Below, in pieces: positions 11,348 to 23,019 of a stretch of DNA of 64,000 nucleotides. The position numbers and the translations under genes were made by a program. A model generated the notes under the pieces. That model was not told the origin of the DNA. It searched no databases and saw only the letters and a list, made by a program, of their open reading frames with translations. Every line of letters starts with the position of its first letter. Positions within the stretch are counted from its first letter, which is position 1. This DNA comes from Rhipicephalus microplus (lineage: Eukaryota > Arthropoda > Arachnida > Ixodida > Ixodidae). The stretch spans positions 8,546,001 to 8,610,000 of the forward strand of contig NW_027464588.1 of NCBI RefSeq assembly GCF_043290135.1, written 5' to 3'.

Positions 11348-11775
11348 CCTGCATAGCAAACTGGAGTGGATTTGATGACTGGTCCGTGGCGTAGCCACCG
11401 AGCTCACAGCATGCCGCGCGGGGATGTTCCGGTTTTATAGCTGTTGGTGGTGCTGATGACGATTGGGCTACTAGTGGCTGCCGTATCCACAGTTCCTCGC
11501 GTGGTGGCGCCGCTTAACAGGCCAGCGCATCAATGTTGAAACCGCTTTGGGTAGGCGTATCCGTGCTGATATCGAGCCACCAAGGCTCGCAAGCTACTGC
11601 TCTGTGGGGCACTCTGCCCAGTGAGGCGGAGGCAAGTGCGTGAATGGCAAGCATCACGCACACCTGCACTGCAAACAGGAGCAGGTTAGATGACTGTTCT
11701 GTGGCGTAGCCACCGAGCCCACATGCTCGCTGTTCGGGCAGGCCACGCCGCATATTGTGGCTGCCCTATCAGGAT
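11348..11775 (-). repeat. ~315-bp direct duplication upstream of the CR1 body
   Basis: Two imperfect copies start at 11348 and 11663. They share CCTGCA.(T/A)GCAAAC, then GATGACTG.TC.GTGGCGTAGCC, then ACCGAGC.CACA. They lie just upstream (in minus-strand sense) of CR1 ORF1, so they could be promoter monomers of its 5' UTR. That role is inference. Confidence 0.55.
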
Positions 11776-13213
11776 TTCTTTATGCGTGATCGCAGATGTT
11801 TCCAGGTGTTCGCCACGGGATTGTGAGCGTGTGATTACTGCCACACACGCGTACACTGCTCGTTCATGCTTGAACATGACAGAACCACGGCACGTAGCCT
11901 TGCCCTCACATGAACCTGAAGGAAAAGCACTGTTACTTTTGGTCACGTGGTGTTTGTAACGTCATCCAATACTCATTTACATGGGCCTAACGTTTATTTT
12001 ACCATTAAGCTTGACGATAAGCGTGGTATTTCTTAGAGTGCAGGTGAAAACAAAATTTACTCGTCCATTGTGCTCAAAATCTTCTTGTCCGTGTACTCCA
12101 CAAAAGCTAAGAAGGCTCCACCACTCACCCTTGCGCCACTAAATTGAACGAGGAAGAAGTGTTGGATAGACGAAATATACTAAGACATACCAGGCAATGA
12201 CGCGAAGAAATGCATAGGCAATGCCATTAGTTGTAATTGCCATGTAACTCTGAAGAAGGAAAAGTGAAAGAAATAATAACATGCTGCCATTATTAAAATG
12301 ACATCAAATTACCACGACTGAAGTAGAAAACAGGCAGCATGAACTACCTAAAATTTTGCTATGGACGTAACTATTAACTGTCAAATACAATGATGCTTGT
12401 TTAAGTACTGTTCGTCATGTCACTTCTTTCTGGGGTGTCTTGTGTTTTCACGGTGCTATGTTTACCGCAGCCATTAGTGAATGTACCGAATAAATCTAGT
12501 AATATGTGGGCCACGTTTCAGCTTTACTGTTTAACCACTTATTGAGAAGTATTCCAACTTTCAGAAGAACTATATTTCGGTTATTTTTGGCGCAATTACT
12601 CCAAAGGGACGTATTCTGCTAATAGATGTATTTTTTGGTGTTTTATCATCTAACAAACAGAAGCAGACAACGAAGTCCTCCGCAGCCACGAAACAATTCA
12701 CGCACCGAGACGACGCGGTAATACAACGTTAACAGTGCGTGTGAAGTCTTCGTTGATGCACTCGATATTAGCAGGCATTTAGAATAATTCCGGTGCAGGT
12801 TTAGCGCTACGTGAGCTAAACCTGGAGCATACATAAGAAACGCAATTAACTCTCATCCGGGAGTACGATTTTTTCTTTCGCGTATCTCTCATGCGCCGGT
12901 AACACCGGCTCTTACATTTTTGTTTCCTCTGTAGCATTTGTGCCGATGAACAGGTCCTTTGTCATCCCGCAAAGCAAGTAGAGCACTCCCGTTTTTAGAG
13001 CTTGATCATCATTGTGTGCAAGCTCCGCGTTATCTTTTGTAACACGATAGAACGAGAGTGATTCCACGCTTTGCTTGCTCCTTTACACTTGAGATCGAAA
13101 CAAAGATAATAGAAAGCAATAATTGGGTAGCCTGACTCTTAGGTGAACTTCATACAAACAGTCGATCGAAGCCTTCAGAATCAAGTAATGGAATAGAGGA
13201 TTGTTATTCATTG
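11776..13213. other. unassigned intergenic sequence
   Basis: Short frames on both strands but no domain, splice-supported exon or recognised repeat. Confidence 0.4.
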
Positions 13214-13476
13214 AAATCTCATAGTGCAGTCGCGCCACGGTGCTTTAGTGGATAAGGTACTCTGCTGATTCGCAGGTCGCGAGATCGAATCCCGGCTTCC
13301 GCGGCTGCATTTTTGATGGAGGCGAAAATGTTGTAGGCCCGTGTGCTCAAATTTGGGTGCACGTTAAGAACTCCAGGTGTTGAAATTTCCGGAGACCTTT
13401 ACTACGGCGTCTCTCATAATCATAACGTGGTATTGGGGCGTTAAACCCCACAAATCAATCAAAATCTCATGGTGCA
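13214..13476 (+). mobile_element. tRNA-derived SINE (Ruka-like), copy A
   Basis: The body is 13229-13461. A tRNA-like head carries an A box (AGTGGATAAGGTAC) and a B box (AGATCGAATCCC). A fixed middle follows (GATGGAGGCGAAAATGTTG, GTGCACGTTAAGAA), then a short ATCA tail. Flanking direct repeats match at 14 of 15 bases (13214-13228 and 13462-13476), confirming target-primed insertion. The match to the Ruka family of ixodid ticks is from memory. Confidence 0.9.
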
Positions 13477-13479
13477 AGA

Positions 13480-13864
13480 AACTCGAAAAATGACAATTTA
13501 AGGTAGCATTTTACAGTACTTAGCTTCGCAAAGGTTCAGATTCCTCAAGCAGTGGCGACCTATTTCATTGTTTGATCAAGCTGTTTTCGAGACATTTTGT
13601 TTATTCAACTTCCAGATGCACTGTTTTACTTGAACCTAAATGTGGTAATTCACTTCATATGGATATGGCTGAACATAGTCACCTCATATAATATAGTCTT
13701 CTTCACACAACTTCACAGAAACAGCAGTAGTGTCACCTGTAGGTATTTCTTACGTTTCAACGTTATTATTGTTAAGCTGTTAAGCCGTGGTTTTGATTGC
13801 CACCTCCACTCACGCATTTTGCCGTGGCCAAAAATCAACTAAGCGAGACAAATTGAAGGCGTTT
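13480..13864. other. unassigned sequence
   Basis: No gene or recognised repeat. The short frame at 13597-13842 is hydrophobic and AT-driven, and it lacks any domain. Confidence 0.35.
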
Positions 13865-13975
13865 GTAAGTTTATATTATAAACACAAAACAGCCCAACAC
13901 ACAAGGACAAGTAGAGAAGGGAAACGCATAAGGCGTTGTCTTGCTATTGAGTTTATTTAGAGCTGATTAACCAGG
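13865..13975. repeat. possible Penelope-like terminal fragment
   Basis: The phrase ACACAAGGACAAGTAGAGAA followed by GGCGTTGTC and GAGTTTATTT resembles the termini of Penelope-like elements in ticks as I remember them. No coding part is present. Confidence 0.25.
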
Positions 13976-14082
13976 AAACCATGGTTGTCATTTTAAGTGG
14001 TGGTGTTTTTATGAATAACAAAATCATTTTTTGAGAGTGTGCACTTTCGCGAGCTTCATGTTTGTTTGCTTAACATCATTTT

Positions 14083-14430
14083 AGGGGCGCAGCTCCTTCG
14101 TTCGTTGGACAACACATCCTCCGTATATATGTAGCTACTTTTGCTTTGTGACTTCCTCAATAGATGGCGCTGCGTGTATATGTCTTTGGCAGTAATAAGA
14201 ATGGCGTTATTGGTTTTCACAGCATATCTGCAGACTGAAGGAAGATGAGTGTGGCGAAGCGTCCGTCCGTTTGTCAGTGTGTCCAACCACCCATCCGTCC
14301 ATCTGTACGTTCGTACACCATTCTATGCTTCCGTCAATCCATCCATCCATGCGTCCATCCACCTGTCTGTTCGTGGATACTTCCATCTGTCGGCCCACCC
14401 GTCCGTCTACTCATGCTTCCGTCGTTGAAT
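14083..14430 (+). repeat. AGGGGC..AGCTCCT repeat with CCGTCCAT-rich core
   Basis: It begins AGGGGCGCAGCTCCTT, matching the left end of the element at 10144. After 150 bases it becomes a degenerate array of CCGTCC/ATCCATCC units (14260-14410). No matching right terminus was found. The frames in the array are repeat artefacts. Confidence 0.55.
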
Positions 14431-15876
14431 AACATTAACATGCTCTTGTATACATAGGCTAGACCTGTCCTCCCGTCATGTGTGGCACATAATTGTGGAC
14501 AACTCACTGCGGTACGCGGATGTACGTCACATGTGATTGCCATCTTATGCTACCCCGGAATGGGGAAGACAGACATTAGTAACTTTACTTTAAGAGCGTT
14601 GAATGTAACTGACATCAGCAGCGCGAACCGACGAACTAAAACATAAAAAAATTAGCATGCTAGCAGAAAGTGAACACTAGATTTCTGCAAGTCAATCAGA
14701 TATTCTACCACAAATCCGTGCCACGTCTTCAAGCTGTTTTTTTAAGGAGACACTCTATAGGGTCGTTGCAACTTGAACTTTGGCTACAGTGCTGGCTATC
14801 CAACTTTATAACAAATCAATCAATATTACTCTTGTCAACGTGTAACACTTGCACTATACAAGGCAAACGTAAATTGTGGTTGAAATGTTGACTTTACTTC
14901 ATGGCAGTTTATTATTCTTTTCATTTGTGTTCCTATGATTCCACAAACTATATTCAAGCGTTGATTTACCCCATGGGAATACGCCAACGAAAATAACGTG
15001 TGATAATCATACCACGGTCCTATAAAGCGCACTTTGTTTCAATAACACTGAAAGTTTCGTTCTTACATGAGTGCTGACGTCATCTAAGATCATGAGTTAC
15101 GCAGTGTAGTCACCAGTAGACGCCAGAGTACACAATGTTCCTGGTAGAACTAAGATGTACACACAACTACTTCACTTAACGTCGATTCCCCCCTGGACAC
15201 TTTCCTAGAGCAAAAAAAATATCATAATAAAATTAGGTGTACGATTCAACATTAAGTTTCGTGTAATCAGCACTACAGACTTAACAAAAACATTTGAGCA
15301 TACCGCTGCTGCGCTGGTATATTGAACGTTAGCGGTGGCATCCTTACGCAACTATCAACAACCCTTTTTCACATTTGCTGGTTTTATCTAAAGAGAAATC
15401 TTATGTATTGAGCATAGCATAATGTATTCAGCAACCTGGGCTGGCGGCCTGAAGATATAAAACTGGTGACGAGGGTGGCTTATGTCGACTGCAACAAAAT
15501 GTAAGAGAGAACACAACATAATAAAATGCAGAAATGCTCTCCATAGGCGAGAAATATCAATAAAAGAACAGCTGCCAATGTGTGTTGATGCAAGTGTGAA
15601 CCACTATCGAGTTCCGCAAGAAGCGTTTTGTGCGTTGTCACAGAGGAAAGAAAAAATTGAGATATTTATGTGGCGTTTCTACTGTCAATACAGAAATGTG
15701 ACGGCCTCAACATTAAGCAGCACATCTATCAGTAACAGAAGAAGAAAAGATCACACTAATAGAAGAACGATAGGTGGGGATCCAAAAAATGAAGCAGACT
15801 TTTTGTAGATGCGAAGTGAAACATATCTGAGCAAGAAACTAACCAATAAATTACCGTAGTAGAGCCTATGTACAAT
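14431..15876. other. unassigned AT-rich sequence
   Basis: No exon, repeat or RNA gene could be supported. The 108-codon frame at 15482-15808 has no recognisable domain and biased composition, so I do not call it. Confidence 0.4.
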
Positions 15877-16280
15877 ATCCCAGGCAGCACAGAAGGTTGG
15901 CCCAATATTGGGGATAGATCGGCATTGCCTGGCCCATGAACGGCCCAGTTTTCACAACGTACCGCCAAGATTGGCTGTGCCAGCCAAATAGAACGGCGAC
16001 GTTGGACCAGCGTTCACAACGTACCCCCAATATTGGTTCTGCCAGCCGAATAGAACGGCTATGTTGGACCAGCATTAACAACATTCCGCCAATGATAGCT
16101 GTGTCAGTCTATTAGATTGGTTATATTGGGCCAGCTTTCAGAGCTTTCCGCCCATAAAGGCTGTGCCGGCTGATTAGAACGGACACATCGGGCCAGGTTG
16201 TACAAGTAGCAGCCAATATGGGCGGGGCCATCCAATAAGACCGGCATTATTGGCCCGCCGTTTGACCGTTATTGCCGGCG
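15877..16280 (+). mobile_element. element end with 62-bp tandem units (TTGGCCC type)
   Basis: It starts with ATCCCAGGCAGCAC (15877-15890), the exact reverse complement of the end of a related element at 38460. Then come at least five units of about 62 bases. Each contains GAACGG...TTGGACCAGC, a TTCACAACGTACC-like block, CCAATATTGG and TGTGCCAGCCGAATAG. Units decay to the right and no second terminus is found. The structure suggests a non-autonomous DNA transposon with an internal minisatellite. Confidence 0.6.
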
Positions 16281-16447
16281 TCAGCTGAAAAGTCAACATC
16301 ACGATGTCATAATATTAGAATATGAGCCAATTTCTGCGGCTGCTGCTTTTTGGCGCTGTTCTGGCCCCAATTCACGCACCGATTTTTCAAGTTAGAGAGA
16401 GAGTAATATATGTGCCGGGCACAATATTAGAACTATCTTTTCGTCAT
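16281..16447. other. spacer
   Basis: Nothing recognised. Confidence 0.35.
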
Positions 16448-16712
16448 TAAACCATGCCCCGCCACGGCGGTCTAGTGGCTAAAGTACTCGGCTGCTGACC
16501 CGCAGGTCGCGGATTCGAATCACGGCTGCGGCGGCTGCATTTCCGATGGAGGCGGAAATGTTGTAGGCCCGTGTGCTCAGATTTGGGTGCACGTTAAAGA
16601 ACCCCAGGTGGTCGAAATTTCCGGAGCCCTCCACTACGGCGTCTCTCATAATCATATGGTGGTATTGGGACGTTAAACCCCACATATCAATCAATCAATC
16701 AATAAACCATGC
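16448..16712 (+). mobile_element. tRNA-derived SINE (Ruka-like), copy B
   Basis: The body is 16458-16702. The A box (CTAGTGGCTAAAG) and B box (GGATTCGAATC) are present, with the same middle as the other copies and an ATCAATCAATCA tail. The target duplication TAAACCATGC is perfect (16448-16457 and 16703-16712). Frames across it are SINE shadows. Confidence 0.92.
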
Positions 16713-17335
16713 ACAGTTGGTTCAAATGCATAATCGTTGGTTGAAGTTGTGCAAGGTAGACTTTTTAAGTGAGAAAAAATTACCGATCAAGTTTCTCTGT
16801 CAGACGCGACGTATGATGCGGTGCTATCCGTACGTATGACGAAGCTGCTGCGGATACCGCTGTCTTACGCGTGCATGTAGACATCGAATATCTGACGCAA
16901 ATCTTATCGTATCATGTGTCGGGCTAGCTATCTACGCGACCTATTCGAATCTGTTTTGCGTTCACAGCACAGTACGTGTTAACGGCACTTGCTGCTGCTT
17001 GACGTGTGGGAAGAGCGGGGGTCGTCAGTTGCGTTATGGTGACTGAATCATACAACATATGCAGTTGCCGTGATCTAACACACAGACGCGCGTGTGCACG
17101 CACGCACGCGCTATATTCATGCAACGACCACACGAATTCCCAACAACATCGCAGCGAACGGTTGGTAAGGTGTTGCGGAGTGTGTGGGCGTCGTAGCCAG
17201 CTCGTTGCGAACGTGAATTTCGGCGTGGAACGCTTCTTTTTTATGTACTTTTTTTACGTGTGCCCAAAACGGTAGGCTGCGCGACACGAGCTGTACGACA
17301 CACAAAAAAGAAGAAACGTGAATGCATAGGGCAAA
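16713..17335. other. unassigned sequence
   Basis: Overlapping short frames on both strands with no domain. A CA/GC-rich patch lies at about 17085-17110. Confidence 0.35.
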
Positions 17336-17415
17336 TCGTTAATAACAAAAAAAAAAACACGCACGCTCACGCCACTGCAGTGGCGTGAGCGTGCGTGTTT
17401 TTTTGTTATTAACGA
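17336..17415. repeat. 80-bp palindrome with a perfect 40-bp core
   Basis: The core at 17358-17397 is a perfect palindrome centred on CTGCAG. It is flanked by 11 A on the left and 7 T on the right, then by exact outer arms TCGTTAATAAC and GTTATTAACGA. Sequence identity between the sides stops abruptly outside. It can form a long hairpin or cruciform. It could be a tiny foldback element or an assembly/library artefact. Confidence 0.9.
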
Positions 17416-17687
17416 AGCACATGTGCTTCCATGAAACATGACAGCCAAGAATGATGAAGTATTCATTTACATACAAATTACTATGAGTTGCTGAAACTCA
17501 CGCAAAAGACCATAATTTTCTTCCTTGGATATTGATCGAGTGCCTTGGAATTATGCTATGTGAATTTGACACATCAACAGTGCATTATGATTCCCACCAT
17601 AAGGGGCCACAATCTTGACAAGTAATAGAAGGACTCTTCCCACCTGATGTGCACCTAACGTAAAGAGGCCTTGTTTCTCAAGTTAGC
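17416..17687. other. unassigned sequence
   Basis: No supported feature. Confidence 0.35.
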
Positions 17688-17717
17688 AATATATATATAT
17701 ATATATATATATATATG
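17688..17717. repeat. (AT)n microsatellite
   Basis: A pure run of AT units. Confidence 0.9.
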
Positions 17718-19018
17718 GAGCACATCACCACTGGAAAAATATACCAGGTGTAACCAGAAAAAGGCGCACCTGCAGTTTTAAAGTTTAAAAGAAGCAATGA
17801 CATACCAACCATCCAAAATAGAATGCCCGAGAAAGGAGCATCAATCAGTATTACAGCAGCTAAAAGCCTGCTAACAGCTGAAGGTAGTCATGCTGCTCTT
17901 CCATTCAAGTATAGTGTACACTGAGAAAAGATACTGAAGATACACCATCAGCAAATGACAAAACCAATACAGACAGAGTTTTCTCTTATAATACAAAAAG
18001 TCTTTAGCTGAGGAGGCAAATAAGTCATTGGCACACAATAAGTGCACAAAAAAAAAGCTGTCGCACGAGGCTCTCAGTGCTTAGACAACACAGGCAAAAA
18101 TACAGTAGACTGAAGAAGAGAAAGCCCATAGCAAAAGTTACCATACTCCTGAGTTCTTGCTTTGCGTGCAAATGAAGCTAGCGTGAAGATGAACACTAGA
18201 TTAAAGCACCACAATCAATATCTAGAAGTCAATGCTTTAGGAATAATACAAAGTACTGAAGAAGCATGCAAAGAGCATTCCTGTGAAGGCAAATATAAAA
18301 AAAAGACTTAAAGCTCTGTGGCCCTGAACAAGACAACACCACAACCAATCGAAGAGCCGTTCGGACACACCAGCAGTTCTGGCCAACACTAAAAAGTCAC
18401 AAAAACATACCTTTAATGCCTTTTTTGCAAGAGAACTTCAAAAGAAATGTGCATACACCAATGCCAGAAGTATCGATAGAAGCTATTACTCGTATTCAGC
18501 TCTTCATTGAAACACTGACAGAAGATACTTGTACCTGAATGCTTAATTACTTTGGTACAACTCAAGAGCGCCGACGCCAAGTGGCAAAAAATTATAATGG
18601 AAGACTACAATGTGATCAAATGCACACGTCAACCACCAACCAATGTCCTATGCTAGAGTGAATATCGCAAAAAATCTTGAACGCCTAATGTCACTGGCTC
18701 ATACTCAGCGTTCTCAATCAAAATCTTGACCTCCCACACAGCATATTATTTCAACAACCTGCCACCTCTCACCATGTCATGAAACAAGCTCGAGTATACA
18801 CAAACCCTCCTCACCGTTATGTAGTTAGATAGCTCCACTAGTGCTTCACTCTCGGAACACATAGACCAGGGCCGTAACTAGACGGGTAGTGAGGAGGTTC
18901 TGAGCCCCTGAAGTATTTTCGTGCTCTGACTTTTCATCAACAATAGCATAATCTGGGCAAGTTGGTTCATCGTGGTTGTGTTCTAGTAACAGTGAGAGAA
19001 GTTCAGGAAAAGACAAAA
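17718..19018. other. unassigned A-rich sequence
   Basis: The + strand is rich in A between about 17.75 and 18.85 kb and has no frame longer than 60 codons on either strand. Near 18870 a GGGCCGTAACTAGACGGG phrase resembles the end of a repeat common in animal genomes, but I cannot place it. Confidence 0.4.
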
Positions 19019-19860
19019 AGGACAGGAAAGAGCGCTGACTGCCAACTAAATTTTATTGAAGGTACTACGCCCACTTTTATACAGAGTACAAGAACAGTGC
19101 TCATGCACAACGACACATGTGAGACCATGATAATATAATCTTAACTGAGAAAAGAATACTCTCTCTCCGAATGGATGAGTGAAGGTATACTGATGCACTA
19201 ATTCATGGCCTTCCTGACAAGAAAAAGCTTTCACAGTCTCTCTTTCATTTCTTGTTCTTGCTTTTTTCAAAAACAGTGTTTTATGAAACATAGAACTGCA
19301 CTTACATTCTTTACAGTGTATGGCCATGCGACTAGCATAGCCATTCTTAACATTTTAAGCATGCTGTCTTGCTTAAACATTGGGGCACTGCCCAGTTTGT
19401 CTTATGTTTACGTTTCCACATGTCAATAGTATCTCATACACAACATTATATTGGCATTCAGTATACCTATTCTCGTGACGAATGGTGAAATAATGGCTAT
19501 TCCTGTTGCTTTTTAGTACACACACTTTTGAAAACTTGCAAGGGATGGCAAATAACAAGATAAAATCATATCAGCTCGCTATTTTCTTTATATTGTGAAA
19601 CACCTTATGTACGTACGGTATAGCATGCAAAGATCTTTGGTCATTCTGTTTTTATTTTGGTCCTGTTTTGTTTAACTTGACTTTCTGCAGGAGGGTTTAG
19701 CACACGGGTGTGGTGGTGCTGTTGGGATATCCAGCATCCTTTAGTCTTTTAATCTGGTTTTTAAGGCTTACCTCATCCTTGTGCTCACATGACTTCTGAA
19801 GGGTGGCCTCAATGCACGTGGTAGCAATTCCTCTGTGTAAATTGTGTAAATGTGTAATTA
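19019..19860 (-). mobile_element. Penelope-like element, 3' part with GIY-YIG region
   Basis: Minus-strand frames give, in order: an EATLQKSCEHKDEVSLKNQI stretch with LKDAGYP (RT-to-linker region, 19680-19850); VVYEILLTCGNVNIRQTGQC (19373-19558), a decayed GIY-YIG motif where YIGQTG would be expected; and MAIHCKECKC (19046-19327). This order is that of Penelope-like retroelements, whose GIY-YIG nuclease cuts the target. The last two frames are in phase, separated by stops. The 3' boundary near 19.02 kb is set by an AAATTTTATTGAA phrase. The RT catalytic core is not visible. Confidence 0.7.
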
Positions 19861-20189
19861 TGTGTTATGATGTACTAAAAAAGATGTCCCAAGAATCAGA
19901 ATAAGTGACAGTAGTCAAAGTTTTTGTCACTGCCTTTATACAAATACCAGTTTATTTGTTGCCTCCTGCAGTATTTTAGGGCCTCTTATATAGATAGGAT
20001 GTTTTCTCACTTTTATTACATTTTTGTATTGATGATGCCATATGCTCAGGAGGTAGAATGTCGTTATGTTCTTTCTGATAACTTCTAGCTTCTGAGCAAA
20101 GATAATGTTTCAGAAAAATGAAAAAAGGCTAGCATAATATTAAGACATGGGAAGAAAGCAGAGTTTATCAAAAAATCAATGCATTAGTT
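19861..20189. other. possible decayed Penelope RT region
   Basis: AT-rich sequence continuing from the Penelope-like fragment. No RT motif survives that I can read. Confidence 0.3.
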
Positions 20190-20395
20190 GGGAATGAGAA
20201 AAAAAGATGGATGACAGGTCAGTAATGTCAATTAATTTATATTAGGACACATGAAATGTAGCAGAGGGTGGCAGGTGATTAGTTCAAATGAGATCGAGAA
20301 ATTATCAGCCATAGTATGAAATTGGCTCATACAGGACAGGGAACATTGATTGGGCTTCCTCCCTGCAGTGGACATAATATAGGCTTAACGCTAAC
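20190..20395 (+). mobile_element. decayed RTE-type LINE 3' fragment
   Basis: AATGAGATCGAGAAATTATCAG, CAGGACAGGGAACATTGATTGG and CTGCAGTGGACATAAT follow in the order seen at the 3' end of the RTE copies at 41.5 and 42.4 kb. There is no GAT tail and many differences, so it is old. Confidence 0.4.
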
Positions 20396-21561
20396 AATGA
20401 GCAAAGCCTGTGAAATTAATGCTCCATGAAATGAGCAGTACTGCACAGATTGCTGTGCTAGACTTCTCATTTTGCATGTTTTTACCAGCTTATCATGCTC
20501 GCTGTGCAGACACAAAGCTTCACCAGAAAAACAATGTTATACTTGGTGAGGATAATGCCAGTGAATGCAGTGTTTTATCTACACCTTTCCTTGCTTAAGT
20601 CCTCCTCCAAACTATACGATTTTTCTTGGAAATGTTCTGCTTACAGCACACCAACCGATCAAGTGAAACAACTTTATTGGAGTCCTGCAGGACGCGCCCT
20701 AGTATGCAATCACCATTCCACTTCACGTTACAACATACTGGTGGTAAAAATTCTCTGGCAGAGTACAGAAGTGCATGCACTGAGCTAGCTTGTGCAGCGC
20801 GGTCTATTCCAGAAAGCTGAACCTATGTTTGGTACAGAATTTTGTAACCACACGATGCTTCTACAGATTAAATGTGGCCACACATAGCAACTTCTGAGCT
20901 TTTTTTATGAAATGATCTCGCAGTATCTGAAAACATTTGTTTTTTTGTTTACTTCATAGTTCTCAGTGAAATATTTCTCTTGTTCCTCTCATTGAATAAT
21001 GGCACTTGGTGCGGCTAAGGTGTTCCCAATGCCTCACTATGAGATCAGAAAAACGATTCTCCTTGAAATTGCTTCACAAGCATTTTCTAAGATATTGAAT
21101 GACACTGCTTGCACATGTACAAACATTTGCTAGTTTTATTGAGGGTTGATGATAAAGGGAATCAGTTGGTGCATCCAAGCCGTACAGAGATTGACTGGCC
21201 CTGAAAAGGGCCGTTTAGTTATATATCTTGCAGCTTGTTCCAGGTAGACAGGGCTTCATTCTGTAGAAATGGTAACTCATCACACTGGTTCCCCAGCATG
21301 AAGAACATAACTTGATGCTAACACTGACTCAGATGTTCTGAAATGTCATAGAGGGTACATGAAGGCTGGGTACATGAAGGTTGCAGTTATACTAACTGTA
21401 CAGTCAGCATACTTGTGTGATATGTGCATAGCTGCATCAAAGTCACGTGTGAGAATTGCGTGAACAGCTGAAAATCTTAATGGCAGCATAGCTTAAGAAG
21501 TCTGTCATCCCTTTTTTGCCAGTTTCCAATATCATCCTTCTCTTTTCATGCATCTTCTTTC
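20396..21561. other. unassigned AT-rich sequence
   Basis: Overlapping frames at 20.4-20.8 kb occur on both strands without domain content. Nothing supported. Confidence 0.4.
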
Positions 21562-21650
21562 AATATATCTGGGGTTTTAGTTCCCAAAACCACGATATAA
21601 TAATGAGAAGCAAATTTTGAACATCTGGTGTTCTTTACCATCTTCACTTG
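21562..21650 (-). mobile_element. SINE 3' fragment, reverse
   Basis: TATCTGGGGTTTTAGTTCCC, AAAACCACGATATAATAATG and CATCTGGTGTTCTTTACC match the reverse of the SINE 3' half (compare 37110-37205). The tRNA head is absent. Confidence 0.6.
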
Positions 21651-23019
21651 TTTGCAGCGCAACACCAGAAACACAGGACAGGGAAGGAGCAAAAGAGAAA
21701 GAAAAGATGGCGCCGACTCCGAAAAAGATGGCACTGACATCCTGACACGCACATGTCGTGATGTAAGCTGCCCAAAGAGTGGCCTCCCATGAGAATAGTG
21801 AAGAATTGGGAATAGGATCTACCAGTAAGGGCTTTGTGTGCAATTCACAAACAGTGAAAAAGATCCACCAGGGGTGAACCACATGTACATGGTGCACTCC
21901 GGCTGAGAAAGAGCAGAGTAGAACAGATGTGCCAGACAGGAGATTATAAATGGTTTTGTCTGGAGCTGGTGCCAGACCGAGCTCTGATTAGGCGTAAGAG
22001 AGTATTGAGCGCCAGGCCAATCTGATCCCATTCCTGTGATGGGGTGCAATGTGATGACAGGTGCGAATTCCATTTTCTTTTTTTTCCATGGGTTTAGGGA
22101 AATAATTTTTCAGGGATCAGATGGAAATACCTCCGGCATACATACTAACATGCGTATTCTTGGGCGTGTCATGCCTAGCCACGAGATGGGGAGAAAAAGG
22201 AATGTTTCCCAAAATGTGCGATAAAGTGTTTGGTGCTACGCCCTGACGGAAGTATTGATAGGTGCTTTGGAAATCGGTACGCCATTTCTGTAATCGTTAA
22301 ATATGCAACTGCATGTGCCACTGCTAGGGATAGCGTGACACTCCCAGCCATTTCGGGGTAAGACGTTTTAATCTACATGACGATGTTAATGAGCCGGTTC
22401 TCCATCACAGCAGTAGCTGTGGCCATTCCTTCAACTAGGCCTACTGCAGCACCAACTAAACGTCTGCATGAATTTAGCGCTAGTACCGTACATAATAATC
22501 AGCATGTGCCTTGGGTTCACTTCGATGGTGTTTTGAATTCATCTTGCGTGACAATGGTTTAAGTTGGACGCGTGCCTTAACCATTACTGCAATAGGAGAC
22601 CATGATTTATCGTCACGCATGGTGTTGCTTAGCTCGGTCCTCAGTGTTCGAAGCAGGTTCCGCCTTGTGAGTGCCTGAGAGAGGCACAAGAGTTGATTTC
22701 TGCTCAGTGTTTCTATAATTCCCTAGCCTGTATTATACAGGAAGCGGATAGTGCTGGTGTGCGTCAGCTGCCTCGGTGCGCTCTCAACCGCCTGCCTGGT
22801 AAGACTGATAGCTCATTCTATCAGCGCCTTGTCGTAGTCCCTCCTCACACTGCGACATGTCCTCCACTTGGAGGACATGATGACGGAACAAGATGATACG
22901 AAGCCCAAAACCGCAATGTTTGCAAGCCACAACCCGAGCAAACAATTCAACGGTGAGGCCAGAAAATCTACCTGACTAGGCTTGGAGCAACAAGCCAGAG
23001 GCCAGAGAGCATATTCTTG
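21651..23019. other. unassigned sequence
   Basis: Short frames at 21.8-22.1 and 22.4-22.9 kb have no recognisable domain. I found no splice-supported exon. Confidence 0.4.

Noticed and set aside
13229..13310. tRNA-like sequence with A and B boxes (also at 16458, 30044 and 37270)
   Set aside because: The tRNA-like part runs directly into a constant SINE body and ATCA tail with flanking duplications, so these are SINE heads and not tRNA genes.
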